Origin: JAFDCJ01 sp964527835
Lineage (GTDB): Bacteria > Desulfobacterota > Desulfobacteria > Desulfobacterales > JAFDCJ01
Assembly: GCA_964527835.1 (NCBI GenBank)
Contig: CAZGNV010000021.1
Coordinates: forward strand, 5,617-69,616
Length of the DNA: 64,000 nucleotides
Direction: 5' to 3'
Numbering within the stretch: position 1 is the stretch's first letter; each line of letters starts with the position of its first letter. This document shows, one piece after another, positions 25,733-33,789 of this stretch. Both the position numbers and the translations under genes were made by a program. The notes under the pieces are model-generated. The model had not been told where the DNA came from and made no database searches. It saw only the letters and a program-made list of their open reading frames with translations.

Positions 25733-26536
25733 CTATCTCAGATAGATGATGGGGCCGGAAGCATGCTGGCCGGCCACGCTCAGGCGGGCATCGCAGCGGG
25801 TCAGGGCTTTGGCGACCTCGGCGAAGGCCTTTTCAGGGGTATTGTTGTTTTCGCTCAGGTGCGCCAGGATGACATGCTGCAGCCGTTCGTGCTGCAGCTG
25901 TTCGAGCAGGGTTTTCGATTCCTGGTTGGAAAGATGCCCGGCGCGGCTTTTAATGCGCTGCTTCAGGGGCCAGGGATAGGGACCGGTTTCAAGCATATGG
26001 GGATCGTGATTGGCCTCCAGGATCAACAGCATGCAGCGTTTGAGGTGCTCTTTGACCAGGGAGGTGGCCACCCCCAGATCCGTCGCGATTCCAATGCTGA
26101 TGCCGTTGCAGGAGATGGTAAAGCCCGCCGGATCTTCGGCATCGTGGGAGATGGAAAAGGGGCGTACCGCCAGGCGCTGGATATTAAACGTCCGTCCGCA
26201 CTCAAATGATCGAATTTCATTCAGCCGGCCCATTTGCGGTGCCGCCTGGGCGGTTTTCTGGTTGATATACACCGGCAGCTGATAGCGGCGGGATAAAATG
26301 CCGACGCCCTTGATATGATCGGCATGTTCATGGCTGACGATGATGGCATCCAGGCTTTCAGGGGCCAGCCCGCGGGCGGCCAGGCGGCGTTCAAGCTCGA
26401 TCCCCGAAAGACCGGCATCCAGCAAAATGGATGTCTGCCCGTCGGAGATGTAAATGGCATTGCCCTTGCTGCCGCTGGCCAGGGTGCAGACAGCAATATT
26501 GTATGGCGACTGTTTATTTTCTAACGTCATTCCCAT
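25733..26536 (-). CDS. MBL-fold metallohydrolase, YycJ/WalJ-like
   Basis: A 267-residue metallo-beta-lactamase-fold protein: CTLASGSKGNAIYI at the N-terminus, metal motif SHEHADHIKG, then ISHDAEDPAGF, IATDLGVAT, LEANHDP and HLSNQESKTLL. This is the WalJ/YycJ pattern of putative nucleases or hydrolases. It is the last gene of the minus-strand RNA-metabolism block, 140 bp after dut. The start could also be ATG 26530; neither has a strong ribosome site. Confidence 0.85.
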   Translation of the reverse strand: MGMTLENKQSPYNIAVCTLASGSKGNAIYISDGQTSILLDAGLSGIELERRLAARGLAPESLDAIIVSHEHADHIKGVGILSRRYQLPVYINQKTAQAAPQMGRLNEIRSFECGRTFNIQRLAVRPFSISHDAEDPAGFTISCNGISIGIATDLGVATSLVKEHLKRCMLLILEANHDPHMLETGPYPWPLKQRIKSRAGHLSNQESKTLLEQLQHERLQHVILAHLSENNNTPEKAFAEVAKALTRCDARLSVAGQHASGPIIYLR

Positions 26537-26581
26537 TGTTCCGATTCGTTTGGGGCGTTAGCAAATGGTATAAGGTTTATA

Positions 26582-26676
26582 GAATTCGGAAGTCGGAATG
26601 CGGAATGCGAAAAATTGAAACCCAGATATTCAACCAGCTCTTTTTCCACATTCCGCATTCCGAATTCCACATTCAT
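26582..26676. repeat. long hairpin between dut and the MBL gene
   Basis: GAATTCGGAA and GGAATGCGGAATG on the left pair with CATTCCGCATTCCGAATTCC on the right around a 35-nt AT-rich loop. Direct GGAATGC repeats lie inside the arm. It begins right at the dut stop codon and may slow transcription, but no clear T-run follows. Confidence 0.55.
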
Positions 26677-27135
26677 CTACTTCCCCGTATGTCCGAAGCC
26701 GCCGGTGTTGCGCCCGGTGGGCTCCAGCCCAGCGACCGGCTGCAGCTCGGCCCGGTAAACTTTTTGAATGATCATCTGGGCGATGCGCTCCCCCCGGCGC
26801 AGCGTGTAGGCTTCAGACCCCAGGTTGATCAGCGCGACCAGGATCTCACCGCGATAGTCGGCATCGATGGTACCCGGGGAATTGATCAGCCCGATGCCGT
26901 GTCTGACCGCCAGGCCGCTGCGGGGCCGAATCTGGGCTTCGAAACCGACCGGAAGCGCCACGGCAAAGCCGGTGGGCACCAGCACTATCTGGCCTTTTTC
27001 AAGCACCAGATCGTCTTTGACGGCTGCACAAATGTCCATCCCCGCACTGTGGGCGGTCATGTAACGCGGCAGGACGATGTCGGCATCCACCTCAGGCCGC
27101 AGCCGTAAAATTTTGATCACCGGGGATTGTTCCAA
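26677..27135 (-). CDS. dut: dUTP diphosphatase
   Basis: Hydrolyses dUTP to dUMP, protecting DNA from uracil. The 152 residues carry the five dUTPase motifs: SAGMDICAA, PRSGLAVRHG, GTIDADYRGEI, RGERIAQMII and the C-terminal RNTGGFGHTGK. The reading begins at TTG 27135 with only a weak site upstream; a GTG at 27120 is the alternative. It follows the M16 peptidase by 21 bp. Confidence 0.95.
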   Translation of the reverse strand: MEQSPVIKILRLRPEVDADIVLPRYMTAHSAGMDICAAVKDDLVLEKGQIVLVPTGFAVALPVGFEAQIRPRSGLAVRHGIGLINSPGTIDADYRGEILVALINLGSEAYTLRRGERIAQMIIQKVYRAELQPVAGLEPTGRNTGGFGHTGK

Positions 27136-27156
27136 GGGTGCCCTTATTTGTCTTCT

Positions 27157-28425
27157 TTAATGCAGCAGCATCTTTTCAAATTCATTTTTGTCGGTGTCCG
27201 ACGGGCCCAGCAGGGTCAGGGCCATGTGGTCGGCATCAAACAGCCCGCAGGCCAGCTGCTGAATGTCAGCGGCGGTGACGGCTTCAATTTTCTCCATAAT
27301 CGTCTCCAGCGCGATATCGCCGCCAAAATGAATTTCGTTCTGGGCGGTGCGCACCATCTGGTTATCGGTGCTTTCGGCACCCAACAGCAGGCTGCCCCGG
27401 GTATATTCAACCGCCCCGCTGAGCTCTGAAGCCGTAACCGGCTTGCGGGTCATCTTGAACAGCTCATCGAGAACCAGGCGGGTGGTCTCTTCGGCACGCC
27501 GGGGATCAACCCCCACGTAAACGCCGAACATCCCGGTATCCACATGGGAGGAAACAAAGGAGTACACCGAATAGGCCAGCCCCCTTTTTTCGCGTACCTG
27601 CTGAAACAGCCGGGAGCTCATGTTGCCCCCCAGGATGGTGTTGAGCAGCGACAGGCAGTAGCGGCCGGGATCGGTAATGGACAGCCCCCGGGTGCCTAGA
27701 CAAATATGCATCTGCTCCAGCTCCCGGTGGTGGACATCCACCACGCAGCACTCCTGCGGGGGATGGCGCGGCGGGAAACCGTCGCCCGGGGCCAGCGCCT
27801 CAAAGGAAGGCGCCACCAACCGGACCAGGCGGTCATGCTCGATGTTGCCGGCCGCTGAAACGACGATGCGCTCGGGCTGATAGAGACGGCGGAAAAAATT
27901 TTTGATCGCTGCGGCATCAAAACCCAGAATGTTTTCAGGAGTTCCGAGAATCGAGCGGCCCAGGGGGTGATCCCCCCAGAAATTATACCCGGACAGCAGG
28001 TGAACATATTCTTCCGGGTTGTCTTCGACCATGCCGATTTCCTGCAAAATCACCGGCCGTTCCTTTTCCACCTCCGCCGGGTCAAACACCGAGTTGGTAA
28101 AGATGTCACAAAGAATGTCGGCCATGGTATCGACCCGGGTATCCAGGACCCGGGCGTGGTAGCAGGTATTTTCCATGGTCGTAAAAGCATTGGTATGGCC
28201 GCCGACAGCATCAAACTCCTTGGCGATCTGGTAGGCTGAACGTTTGCGGGTTCCCTTGAAAATCATATGTTCGATAAAATGCGACAGTCCGCTTTCTTGT
28301 TCGGACTCATCCCGGGCGCCCACGTTGACCCATACCCCCATGGATACTGAGCGGGTATGGGTCATTTTGCGGCTCACAATGCGAATGCCGTTTTTAAGCA
28401 CGGTCTTAGCGACGGGTGCGTCCAT
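27157..28425 (-). CDS. M16 family zinc peptidase (processing-peptidase-like)
   Basis: The 422-residue protein has the inverted zinc motif HFIEH in GLSHFIEHMIFKGT, with the downstream Glu in the EKERPVILQEI region. The second, non-catalytic half contains GGNMSSRLFQQVREKRGLAYSVYSF, the R/Y pair of pitrilysins. Bacterial homologues lie after pnp, as here, and are cytoplasmic; no signal peptide is seen. ATG 28425 follows GGAAGAGG and overlaps the pnp stop by 20 bp. Confidence 0.92.
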   Translation of the reverse strand: MDAPVAKTVLKNGIRIVSRKMTHTRSVSMGVWVNVGARDESEQESGLSHFIEHMIFKGTRKRSAYQIAKEFDAVGGHTNAFTTMENTCYHARVLDTRVDTMADILCDIFTNSVFDPAEVEKERPVILQEIGMVEDNPEEYVHLLSGYNFWGDHPLGRSILGTPENILGFDAAAIKNFFRRLYQPERIVVSAAGNIEHDRLVRLVAPSFEALAPGDGFPPRHPPQECCVVDVHHRELEQMHICLGTRGLSITDPGRYCLSLLNTILGGNMSSRLFQQVREKRGLAYSVYSFVSSHVDTGMFGVYVGVDPRRAEETTRLVLDELFKMTRKPVTASELSGAVEYTRGSLLLGAESTDNQMVRTAQNEIHFGGDIALETIMEKIEAVTAADIQQLACGLFDADHMALTLLGPSDTDKNEFEKMLLH

Positions 28426-30505
28426 GGCCCTCTTCCGCAACCGCCTTGTGACTCAGGCGGATCTTGCCGTCCCGGTTGATCTCCAGCACCTTGACCTTGA
28501 TCTTGTCGCCTTCCTTGACAATGTCGGACACCTTGGTCACCCGGTGATTGGCCAACTGGGAGATGTGCACCAGCCCGTCGGTGCCGGGCAGGATCTGGAC
28601 AAAGGCCCCGAAATCGGTAATCTTGACCACGGTTCCGTCATAGACGGCACCCACTTCGGGTTCCTGGGTGAGATCCTTGATGATTTTAACGGCTGCATCG
28701 GCCTCTTCTTTTGAAAAGGCGGCGATTTTGACCGTGCCCGAATCATCCACGTTGATGGTGGTGTTGGTCTCGGCTTGAATCCCGCGAATCATCTTGCCAC
28801 CAGGGCCGATAATTTCACGGATCTTATCCGGGTGAACCTGCACGGTGGTGATGGTCGGCGCGTAGGGTGAGATCTCCCGGCGGGGTTTGCCAATGGCCTC
28901 GGTCATTTTGTCGAGAATATGCAGCCGGCCGGCCCGGGCCTGCTCCAGCGCTTTTTCCATGATCTGCTTTGGCAGTTCGTGGATCTTGATGTCCATTTGA
29001 AGGGCGCTGATGCCCTCACGGGTACCGGCGACCTTAAAATCCATATCGCCGGTGTGGTCCTCATCGCCGAGAATATCGGACAGGATCACGACCTGATCGC
29101 CTTCCTGTACCAGCCCCATGGCGATGCCGGCCACGGGGGCCTTGATGGGAACGCCGCCGTCCATTAGCGCCATACAGCAGGCGCACACCGTGCCCATGGA
29201 AGACGAACCGTTGGACTCCAGCACTTCGGATACCAGCCGGATGGTGTAGTCAAAATCATCCTTGTCGGGCAAAACTTTCTCGATGGCGCGGGTGGACAGC
29301 CCCCCGTGGCCGATATCCCTGCGGCTGGGACCTGAAATGCGCTTGACTTCACCGACCGAATAGGGCGGAAAATTATAATGCAGCATGAAGGGACGAAATT
29401 CCTCACCGATCAATGTCTCCACCCGCTGTTCATCCTGGCCCGAGCCCAGGGTCAACACGCCCAGCACCTGGGTCTCCCCCCGGGTAAACAGCGCGCTGCC
29501 GTGGGGCCGGGGCAGCATACCGACCTCACAGGTGATCGGCCGGATCTCGTCGAATTGGCGGTTGTCGATCCGGCGGCCTTCCTTCAAGATCAGATCGCGG
29601 GATATTTTTTTCTGCAGGTCGCTTAAAATAGCACGCACTTCTTCTTCGCGCTCGGCGTAGGGCTCGCCCAGTTTCTCGATGATCTGGGCCTTCGCGTTGC
29701 GCAATGCCACCTGGCGCCTGGTTTTTTCGGGGACCACCAGGGCTTCGCGGATCAACGCGGAAGCTTCGGCTGCCAGCAATTGCGCCAGGCTTTCGTCTAT
29801 GGCCGGGGGTTCGAAGGGGCGTTTTTCAACTCCGTGGGTTTCCTGGAGTTTGAGCTGCAGGTCAATGAGCGGTTTGAGGGCTTCATGCCCGAAAAAGATA
29901 GCGTCCATCATATCGGCTTCACTGACCAGATCGGCGCTGCCTTCCACCATGACCACCCCGGTTTTGGTGCCGGCCACGATAATGTTGATATCGCTTTTTT
30001 CCCACAGACTGATGGGAGGATTGGCCTGCAGCTGTCCGTCAATGCGTCCGACGCGCACACTGGCAATTGGACCGGCAAAGGGGATGTCTGAAATGGTAAG
30101 GGCCGCCGAGGCCCCGAGCATGGCCAGGGTGTCCGGATCGTTTTCCTGGTCCATGGACAGGACGGTGGCGATCACCTGGGTTTCACAGCGGTATTGCTTG
30201 GGAAACAACGGCCGGATGGGCCGATCGATCAAACGGGCCGTCAGGGTTTCCTTTTCGCTGGGCCGTCCGATCTCCCGGCGGAAATAATTTCCCGGAATGC
30301 GTCCGGCGGCGTAAATTTTTTCCTGGTATTCAACGGAAAGGGGCAAAAAGCTTGAAGCCTTCTCCTTGGTGTCGGACACCGCGGTGACCAGAACAATGGT
30401 ATCCCCGTACTGGACCACCACTGATCCGGAAGCCTGGCGGGCGACCTTGCCGGCCTGGACGCTCAGGGTCTTTCCGTTGATTTCTTCTTTAAGCAAAATT
30501 TCCAT
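28406..30505 (-). CDS. pnp: polynucleotide phosphorylase
   Basis: A 3'-5' exoribonuclease using phosphate. The 699 residues contain two RNase PH domains (about 10-210 and 310-540), the helical linker, a KH domain (VHPDKIREIIGPGGKMI) and a C-terminal S1 domain (GTVVKITDFGAFVQILPGTDGLVHIS). Two ATGs 6 nt apart are possible: 30505 (MEILLKEEI) has GAGGAG at a proper 6-nt spacing and is chosen; 30511 touches it. The open frame upstream to 30850 lies in repeats and is not coding. Confidence 0.97.
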   Translation of the reverse strand: MEILLKEEINGKTLSVQAGKVARQASGSVVVQYGDTIVLVTAVSDTKEKASSFLPLSVEYQEKIYAAGRIPGNYFRREIGRPSEKETLTARLIDRPIRPLFPKQYRCETQVIATVLSMDQENDPDTLAMLGASAALTISDIPFAGPIASVRVGRIDGQLQANPPISLWEKSDINIIVAGTKTGVVMVEGSADLVSEADMMDAIFFGHEALKPLIDLQLKLQETHGVEKRPFEPPAIDESLAQLLAAEASALIREALVVPEKTRRQVALRNAKAQIIEKLGEPYAEREEEVRAILSDLQKKISRDLILKEGRRIDNRQFDEIRPITCEVGMLPRPHGSALFTRGETQVLGVLTLGSGQDEQRVETLIGEEFRPFMLHYNFPPYSVGEVKRISGPSRRDIGHGGLSTRAIEKVLPDKDDFDYTIRLVSEVLESNGSSSMGTVCACCMALMDGGVPIKAPVAGIAMGLVQEGDQVVILSDILGDEDHTGDMDFKVAGTREGISALQMDIKIHELPKQIMEKALEQARAGRLHILDKMTEAIGKPRREISPYAPTITTVQVHPDKIREIIGPGGKMIRGIQAETNTTINVDDSGTVKIAAFSKEEADAAVKIIKDLTQEPEVGAVYDGTVVKITDFGAFVQILPGTDGLVHISQLANHRVTKVSDIVKEGDKIKVKVLEINRDGKIRLSHKAVAEEGHGRTRR

Positions 30506-30536
30506 ATTCATCTCCTCACCCGGGACAACCCGGATA

Positions 30537-30684
30537 GATGCCACCGGGACACAAAGGCACAAAGGAAGTCCCTTTGATTGCCTAAAGCTGGGTTCAAAAC
30601 CACTGATCGCACCCGAATACCGTTGCGGGCGGATAAAAGGGGTTTTGAATTCATCTTTGTGACTTGGTGTCTCGGTGGCGCTAA
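30537..30684. repeat. inverted repeat in the pnp leader
   Basis: In the 350-bp rpsO-pnp gap, CCACCGGGACACAAAGGCAC (30541-30560) is the near complement of the stretch ending GACTTGGTGTCTCGGTGGC near 30680. The inner GGTTCAAAACCAC region likewise pairs with GGGGTTTTGAA. The arms are about 50 bp with an 80-bp interior. It is probably an interspersed repeat but lies where enteric pnp has its RNase III-processed leader hairpin. The rest of the gap (30685-30856) is GC-rich and shows no gene. Confidence 0.6.
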
Positions 30685-30856
30685 GGTTTTCAAAATTAAA
30701 ATAACTGCAGTCCATCAATAGCCGGGCCGGTGTCTGTCGCCCGACCGGCGCCTGAATGTGATGCGGCCTGTCGACCGCCAACGGGCCGCTTGTTCCTTTG
30801 GTGTTCAACCGTGTGTTGCTGCCGGGAAAAAAAGCCGCGGGGCCACCCACGCTGAA

Positions 30857-31126
30857 TTACCGTTTTAACCCCAGGGTATCAATAATGTTGCGGTAACGGT
30901 TGATGTCTTTGTATTTTACATAGTTGAGCAGCCGACGGCGGCGACCCACCAGCATCAGCAACCCCCGGCGGGAATGGTGATCCTTTTTGTGAATCTTCAG
31001 GTGCTCGGTCAGGTAGGAAATCCGGTGGGTCAGCAATCCCACCTGCACTTCCGGAGACCCGGTGTCGGTGTCATGCAACTTGAATTTTTCGATCAGCTTC
31101 TTTTTGTCATCGGTTGTGAAAGCCAC
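30857..31126 (-). CDS. rpsO: 30S ribosomal protein S15
   Basis: An 89-residue 16S rRNA-binding protein: FTTDDKKKLIEKFKLHDTDTGSPEVQVGLLTHRI, then HSRRGLLMLVGRRRRLLNYV and the C-terminal IDTLGLKR, exactly the family length. It starts at GTG 31126 with CAGGAGGC upstream. It lies between truB and pnp, the usual order. Confidence 0.97.
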   Translation of the reverse strand: MAFTTDDKKKLIEKFKLHDTDTGSPEVQVGLLTHRISYLTEHLKIHKKDHHSRRGLLMLVGRRRRLLNYVKYKDINRYRNIIDTLGLKR

Positions 31127-31184
31127 TTTCTTTTTTGCCTCCTGTTGGTAAAAGTTGAATATCGCCGCACCGCCGGCCAGCGGC

Positions 31185-32129
31185 CTAATCGGCAAACACA
31201 CAGTCGTAATCCAGCCGGTCAAAAGACAGGCTGTGGTTTAATATTGCTACAAGTTGCCCCTGATGATCAACAACTTTAATTCGTCCGCCGGGCAAAGAGC
31301 TGCCGCCCAGTTCCCCATCACTGATCAGATCTTGCAATAAAACCGGCCGGCCATGTCGTATCTTTGTCACCAGGGCTGCATCGGCGATCACCGCCGGCAG
31401 ATCCGGCAGGGCATCGGCCATGCTGACCATTCGTTCAACCAGCTCATCTGCCCGGGCCGCAGCCTGCACTTCGGCCAAAGGGACGGCCTGGGCAATTTCA
31501 AATCCGCTGCTGGCGGTGCGCTTCAGGGTACTGAGGTGCGCGCCGCATCCAAGCGCCTTGCCAATGTCGGCACACAGGGTCCGGATATAGGTTCCGGCCG
31601 AGCACCACACTTCAAAACGCACCCGTGGCAGGGCAATTTCCAGAATGCGGATGCGGTAAATTTCTATTTGCCGGGCCGGTTTTTGAACCGGCCGGCCCTG
31701 CCGCGCCAGTTTGTAGAGCGCCACCCCCCTGTGCTTGAGCGCGGAGTATACCGGCGGCAACTGCCGTCCGGGACCCTCAAAGGAGTGCACAACCTTTTTG
31801 ACGGCATCTGCGCTACAGTCTACCGACCGGGTGGCCATTACCGTACCGGTTGCATCCTGGGTGTCGGTTGTCACACCGAGTTTGAGCACCGCCACATATT
31901 TTTTTGGACCGTGCAGCAAAAACCCGGCCAGCCGGGTCGCCCGGTTCACACAGCATACCAGCACCCCTTCAGCCAAGGGGTCCAAGGTACCGGCATGCCC
32001 GACTTTTTTAGCCCCCAGGCTTTTTTTGACCATCGCCACCACGCCGGCCGAAGTAACCCCCACGGGTTTGTCAATAACCAGTATCCCGTTTGCCCGACTG
32101 CCACCCACGGCCGGATTTTTTCCCGCCAT
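31185..32129 (-). CDS. truB: tRNA pseudouridine 55 synthase
   Basis: Makes the pseudouridine in the T loop of tRNAs. The 314 residues have GILVIDKPVGVTS, the catalytic Asp in KVGHAGTLDPLAEGVLV, TKKY-like GPKKYVAVLKLG, QLPPVYSALKHRG and SAGTYIRTLCADIG, followed by a C-terminal PUA-like region. ATG 32129 follows GTGAGGAT. Part of the nusA-pnp block. Confidence 0.96.
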   Translation of the reverse strand: MAGKNPAVGGSRANGILVIDKPVGVTSAGVVAMVKKSLGAKKVGHAGTLDPLAEGVLVCCVNRATRLAGFLLHGPKKYVAVLKLGVTTDTQDATGTVMATRSVDCSADAVKKVVHSFEGPGRQLPPVYSALKHRGVALYKLARQGRPVQKPARQIEIYRIRILEIALPRVRFEVWCSAGTYIRTLCADIGKALGCGAHLSTLKRTASSGFEIAQAVPLAEVQAAARADELVERMVSMADALPDLPAVIADAALVTKIRHGRPVLLQDLISDGELGGSSLPGGRIKVVDHQGQLVAILNHSLSFDRLDYDCVFAD

Positions 32130-32171
32130 TGCGTATCCTCACCCTGGCGTCATGCCCCTTACCCCTCAGAG

Positions 32172-33143
32172 TTACAGGTTTTTCACCATGGTAATGATCT
32201 CGGATTTCAATTGTGCCAGCGTGGTTTCAACCTGAAATCCGGCTGCGCTGACATGACCGCCGCCGCCAAAGGCACCGGCAATGGCCGCCACATCCACTGT
32301 TCCGTCCGAACGCAGGCTGACGTGGTAATAGCGCCGATCAGGGGTTTGGCTGCGGCCGTTTTTCTGTTCCTGGATCAACGCCGCCACTTTGACATCCTCA
32401 ATGCGTCGCGCATAATTGATCAGGCCGTCGACGTCTTCGGGCTGAGTGCCGGTTGCTTGCAGCATGGCCCGGGTAACGGTCATGATGGACAGTTTGCCGT
32501 TGTTTGAAATTTCAATCGAATCCAGCGCCTGGTTTAACAATTTGATGCGTCCCAGCGAGTAGGTGCCATAAACATGCTGGGCAACGTCATGGGGATTGGC
32601 CCCCAGTTCCGCCATCTCCTTGCTGATGGCAAAGGCCGCCGGGGTGGTGTTGGAGAATCGAAACGAGCCCGTATCGGTCAGAATGCCGGTGTAGATGGCC
32701 GTGGCTATCGCTGCATCCAGGGGCACCTGCAAGGCTTTGATCAGCCGGTAAACAATTTCCGCCGTGGAACTCGCATCGGCATCGATCAACTGCAGATCGC
32801 CAAAGCCGGTATTGGAAACATGGTGGTCGATGTTGATCACCACCGGTATCTGCTCGATGGCGGCAGCCGCCTCGCCCACCCGGGGCAGATCCCCGCAATC
32901 AAGGACCAGCGCCGTATCATAGGTGACGGCCGGCTTCACATGCCGCACAATGCGCTCGGCCGAAGGCAGAAAACGATAGACAGCCGGAATCGAGCTGGCA
33001 TTGTACAGGGTGGCCTTTTTGTCCAGCTTGCCCACAGACAGCCCCAGGGCCAGCAATGAGCCGATGGCGTCTCCGTCCGGGTCACTGTGGGAGGCCAGCA
33101 AAATATGGTTGGCTTTTCTAATTTGATCAATAATCCGGTTCAT
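32172..33143 (-). CDS. nrnA: DHH/DHHA1 phosphoesterase, NrnA-like (nanoRNase / PAP phosphatase)
   Basis: Degrades short oligoribonucleotides and may hydrolyse PAP. The 323 residues have the DHH metal motifs ASHSDPDGDAIGS, VLDCGDLPRVGE, NIDHHVSNTGFG and ATAIYTGILTDTGSFRF, and the DHHA1 C-terminus ending FGGGGHVSAAGFQV. Its position between rbfA and truB fits NrnA of many bacteria. It overlaps rbfA by 17 bp. Confidence 0.92.
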   Translation of the reverse strand: MNRIIDQIRKANHILLASHSDPDGDAIGSLLALGLSVGKLDKKATLYNASSIPAVYRFLPSAERIVRHVKPAVTYDTALVLDCGDLPRVGEAAAAIEQIPVVINIDHHVSNTGFGDLQLIDADASSTAEIVYRLIKALQVPLDAAIATAIYTGILTDTGSFRFSNTTPAAFAISKEMAELGANPHDVAQHVYGTYSLGRIKLLNQALDSIEISNNGKLSIMTVTRAMLQATGTQPEDVDGLINYARRIEDVKVAALIQEQKNGRSQTPDRRYYHVSLRSDGTVDVAAIAGAFGGGGHVSAAGFQVETTLAQLKSEIITMVKNL

Positions 33144-33489
33144 TGCCCGTCGTAATCTTTTTTAACAGTCCCTCGATATGCAATCCGTAATCGAAGGATT
33201 CGTCCCAGAAAAATTTTAACTCCGGCATATACCGCAAACCGAGCCGGCGGGCAAGGTTGCGTTTGATATATCCGCGTGCGCTGTCAAACCCCTTGACGGC
33301 GGCTTTTGAACGGTCGCTGCCGCCATGAATCGTGAAATATATCCGCGCCAGCTTGAGATCCGGGGACATTTTCACCCCGGTGATGGTGGTCATTTCCAGG
33401 CGCGGATCACTGATGCCTTTTCGCAGCAGATCCGACAAGGTTGCCTGGATCAGGCCACTGACTCTATCGGCTCGGGTAAAGGATGTCAT
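33127..33489 (-). CDS. rbfA: 30S ribosome-binding factor
   Basis: Assists 16S rRNA 5' processing and 30S maturation. The 120 residues show TRADRVSGLIQATLSDLL, the KH-type core TITGVKMSPDLKLARIYF and RLGLRYMPELKFFWDESFDYGLHIE, typical of RbfA. It overlaps the ylxP stop by ATGA and the nrnA start by 17 bp. Confidence 0.96.
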   Translation of the reverse strand: MTSFTRADRVSGLIQATLSDLLRKGISDPRLEMTTITGVKMSPDLKLARIYFTIHGGSDRSKAAVKGFDSARGYIKRNLARRLGLRYMPELKFFWDESFDYGLHIEGLLKKITTGNEPDY

Positions 33490-33779
33490 AGATGGATGAT
33501 TTCCATGCGCGTGTCGACAATCTCGGCCAGTCCCAGATCGTCGGCCATGTTAAAAATCTTGTCAATTTTCGAATTGATCAGCGGTGAATCATTGCCGACC
33601 AGTGAAAACCCGATTTCAGCCCGCTGGTAAACGTCATTGGCGCCGATTTCGGCCATCGACACATTGAAATTGTTGCGCAGCCGGCCGATCATGGATTTTA
33701 CAATCTTGCGCTTGCCCTTGAGCGAGCGGCAGTCATGCAGCCGCAAAACAATGACTCCGGTTCCGACAACCATCATCAT
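33486..33779 (-). CDS. ylxP: DUF503 (YlxP) family protein
   Basis: A 97-residue alpha/beta protein (VVGTGVIVLRLHDCRSLKGKR, then FNVSMAEIGANDVYQRAEIG) of the DUF503 family commonly found between infB and rbfA. Its biochemical role is not settled; the location suggests ribosome maturation. The start could be any of the three adjacent ATGs at 33779, 33776 or 33773. Confidence 0.9.
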   Translation of the reverse strand: MMMVVGTGVIVLRLHDCRSLKGKRKIVKSMIGRLRNNFNVSMAEIGANDVYQRAEIGFSLVGNDSPLINSKIDKIFNMADDLGLAEIVDTRMEIIHL

Positions 33780-33789
33780 CTACCCTAGG

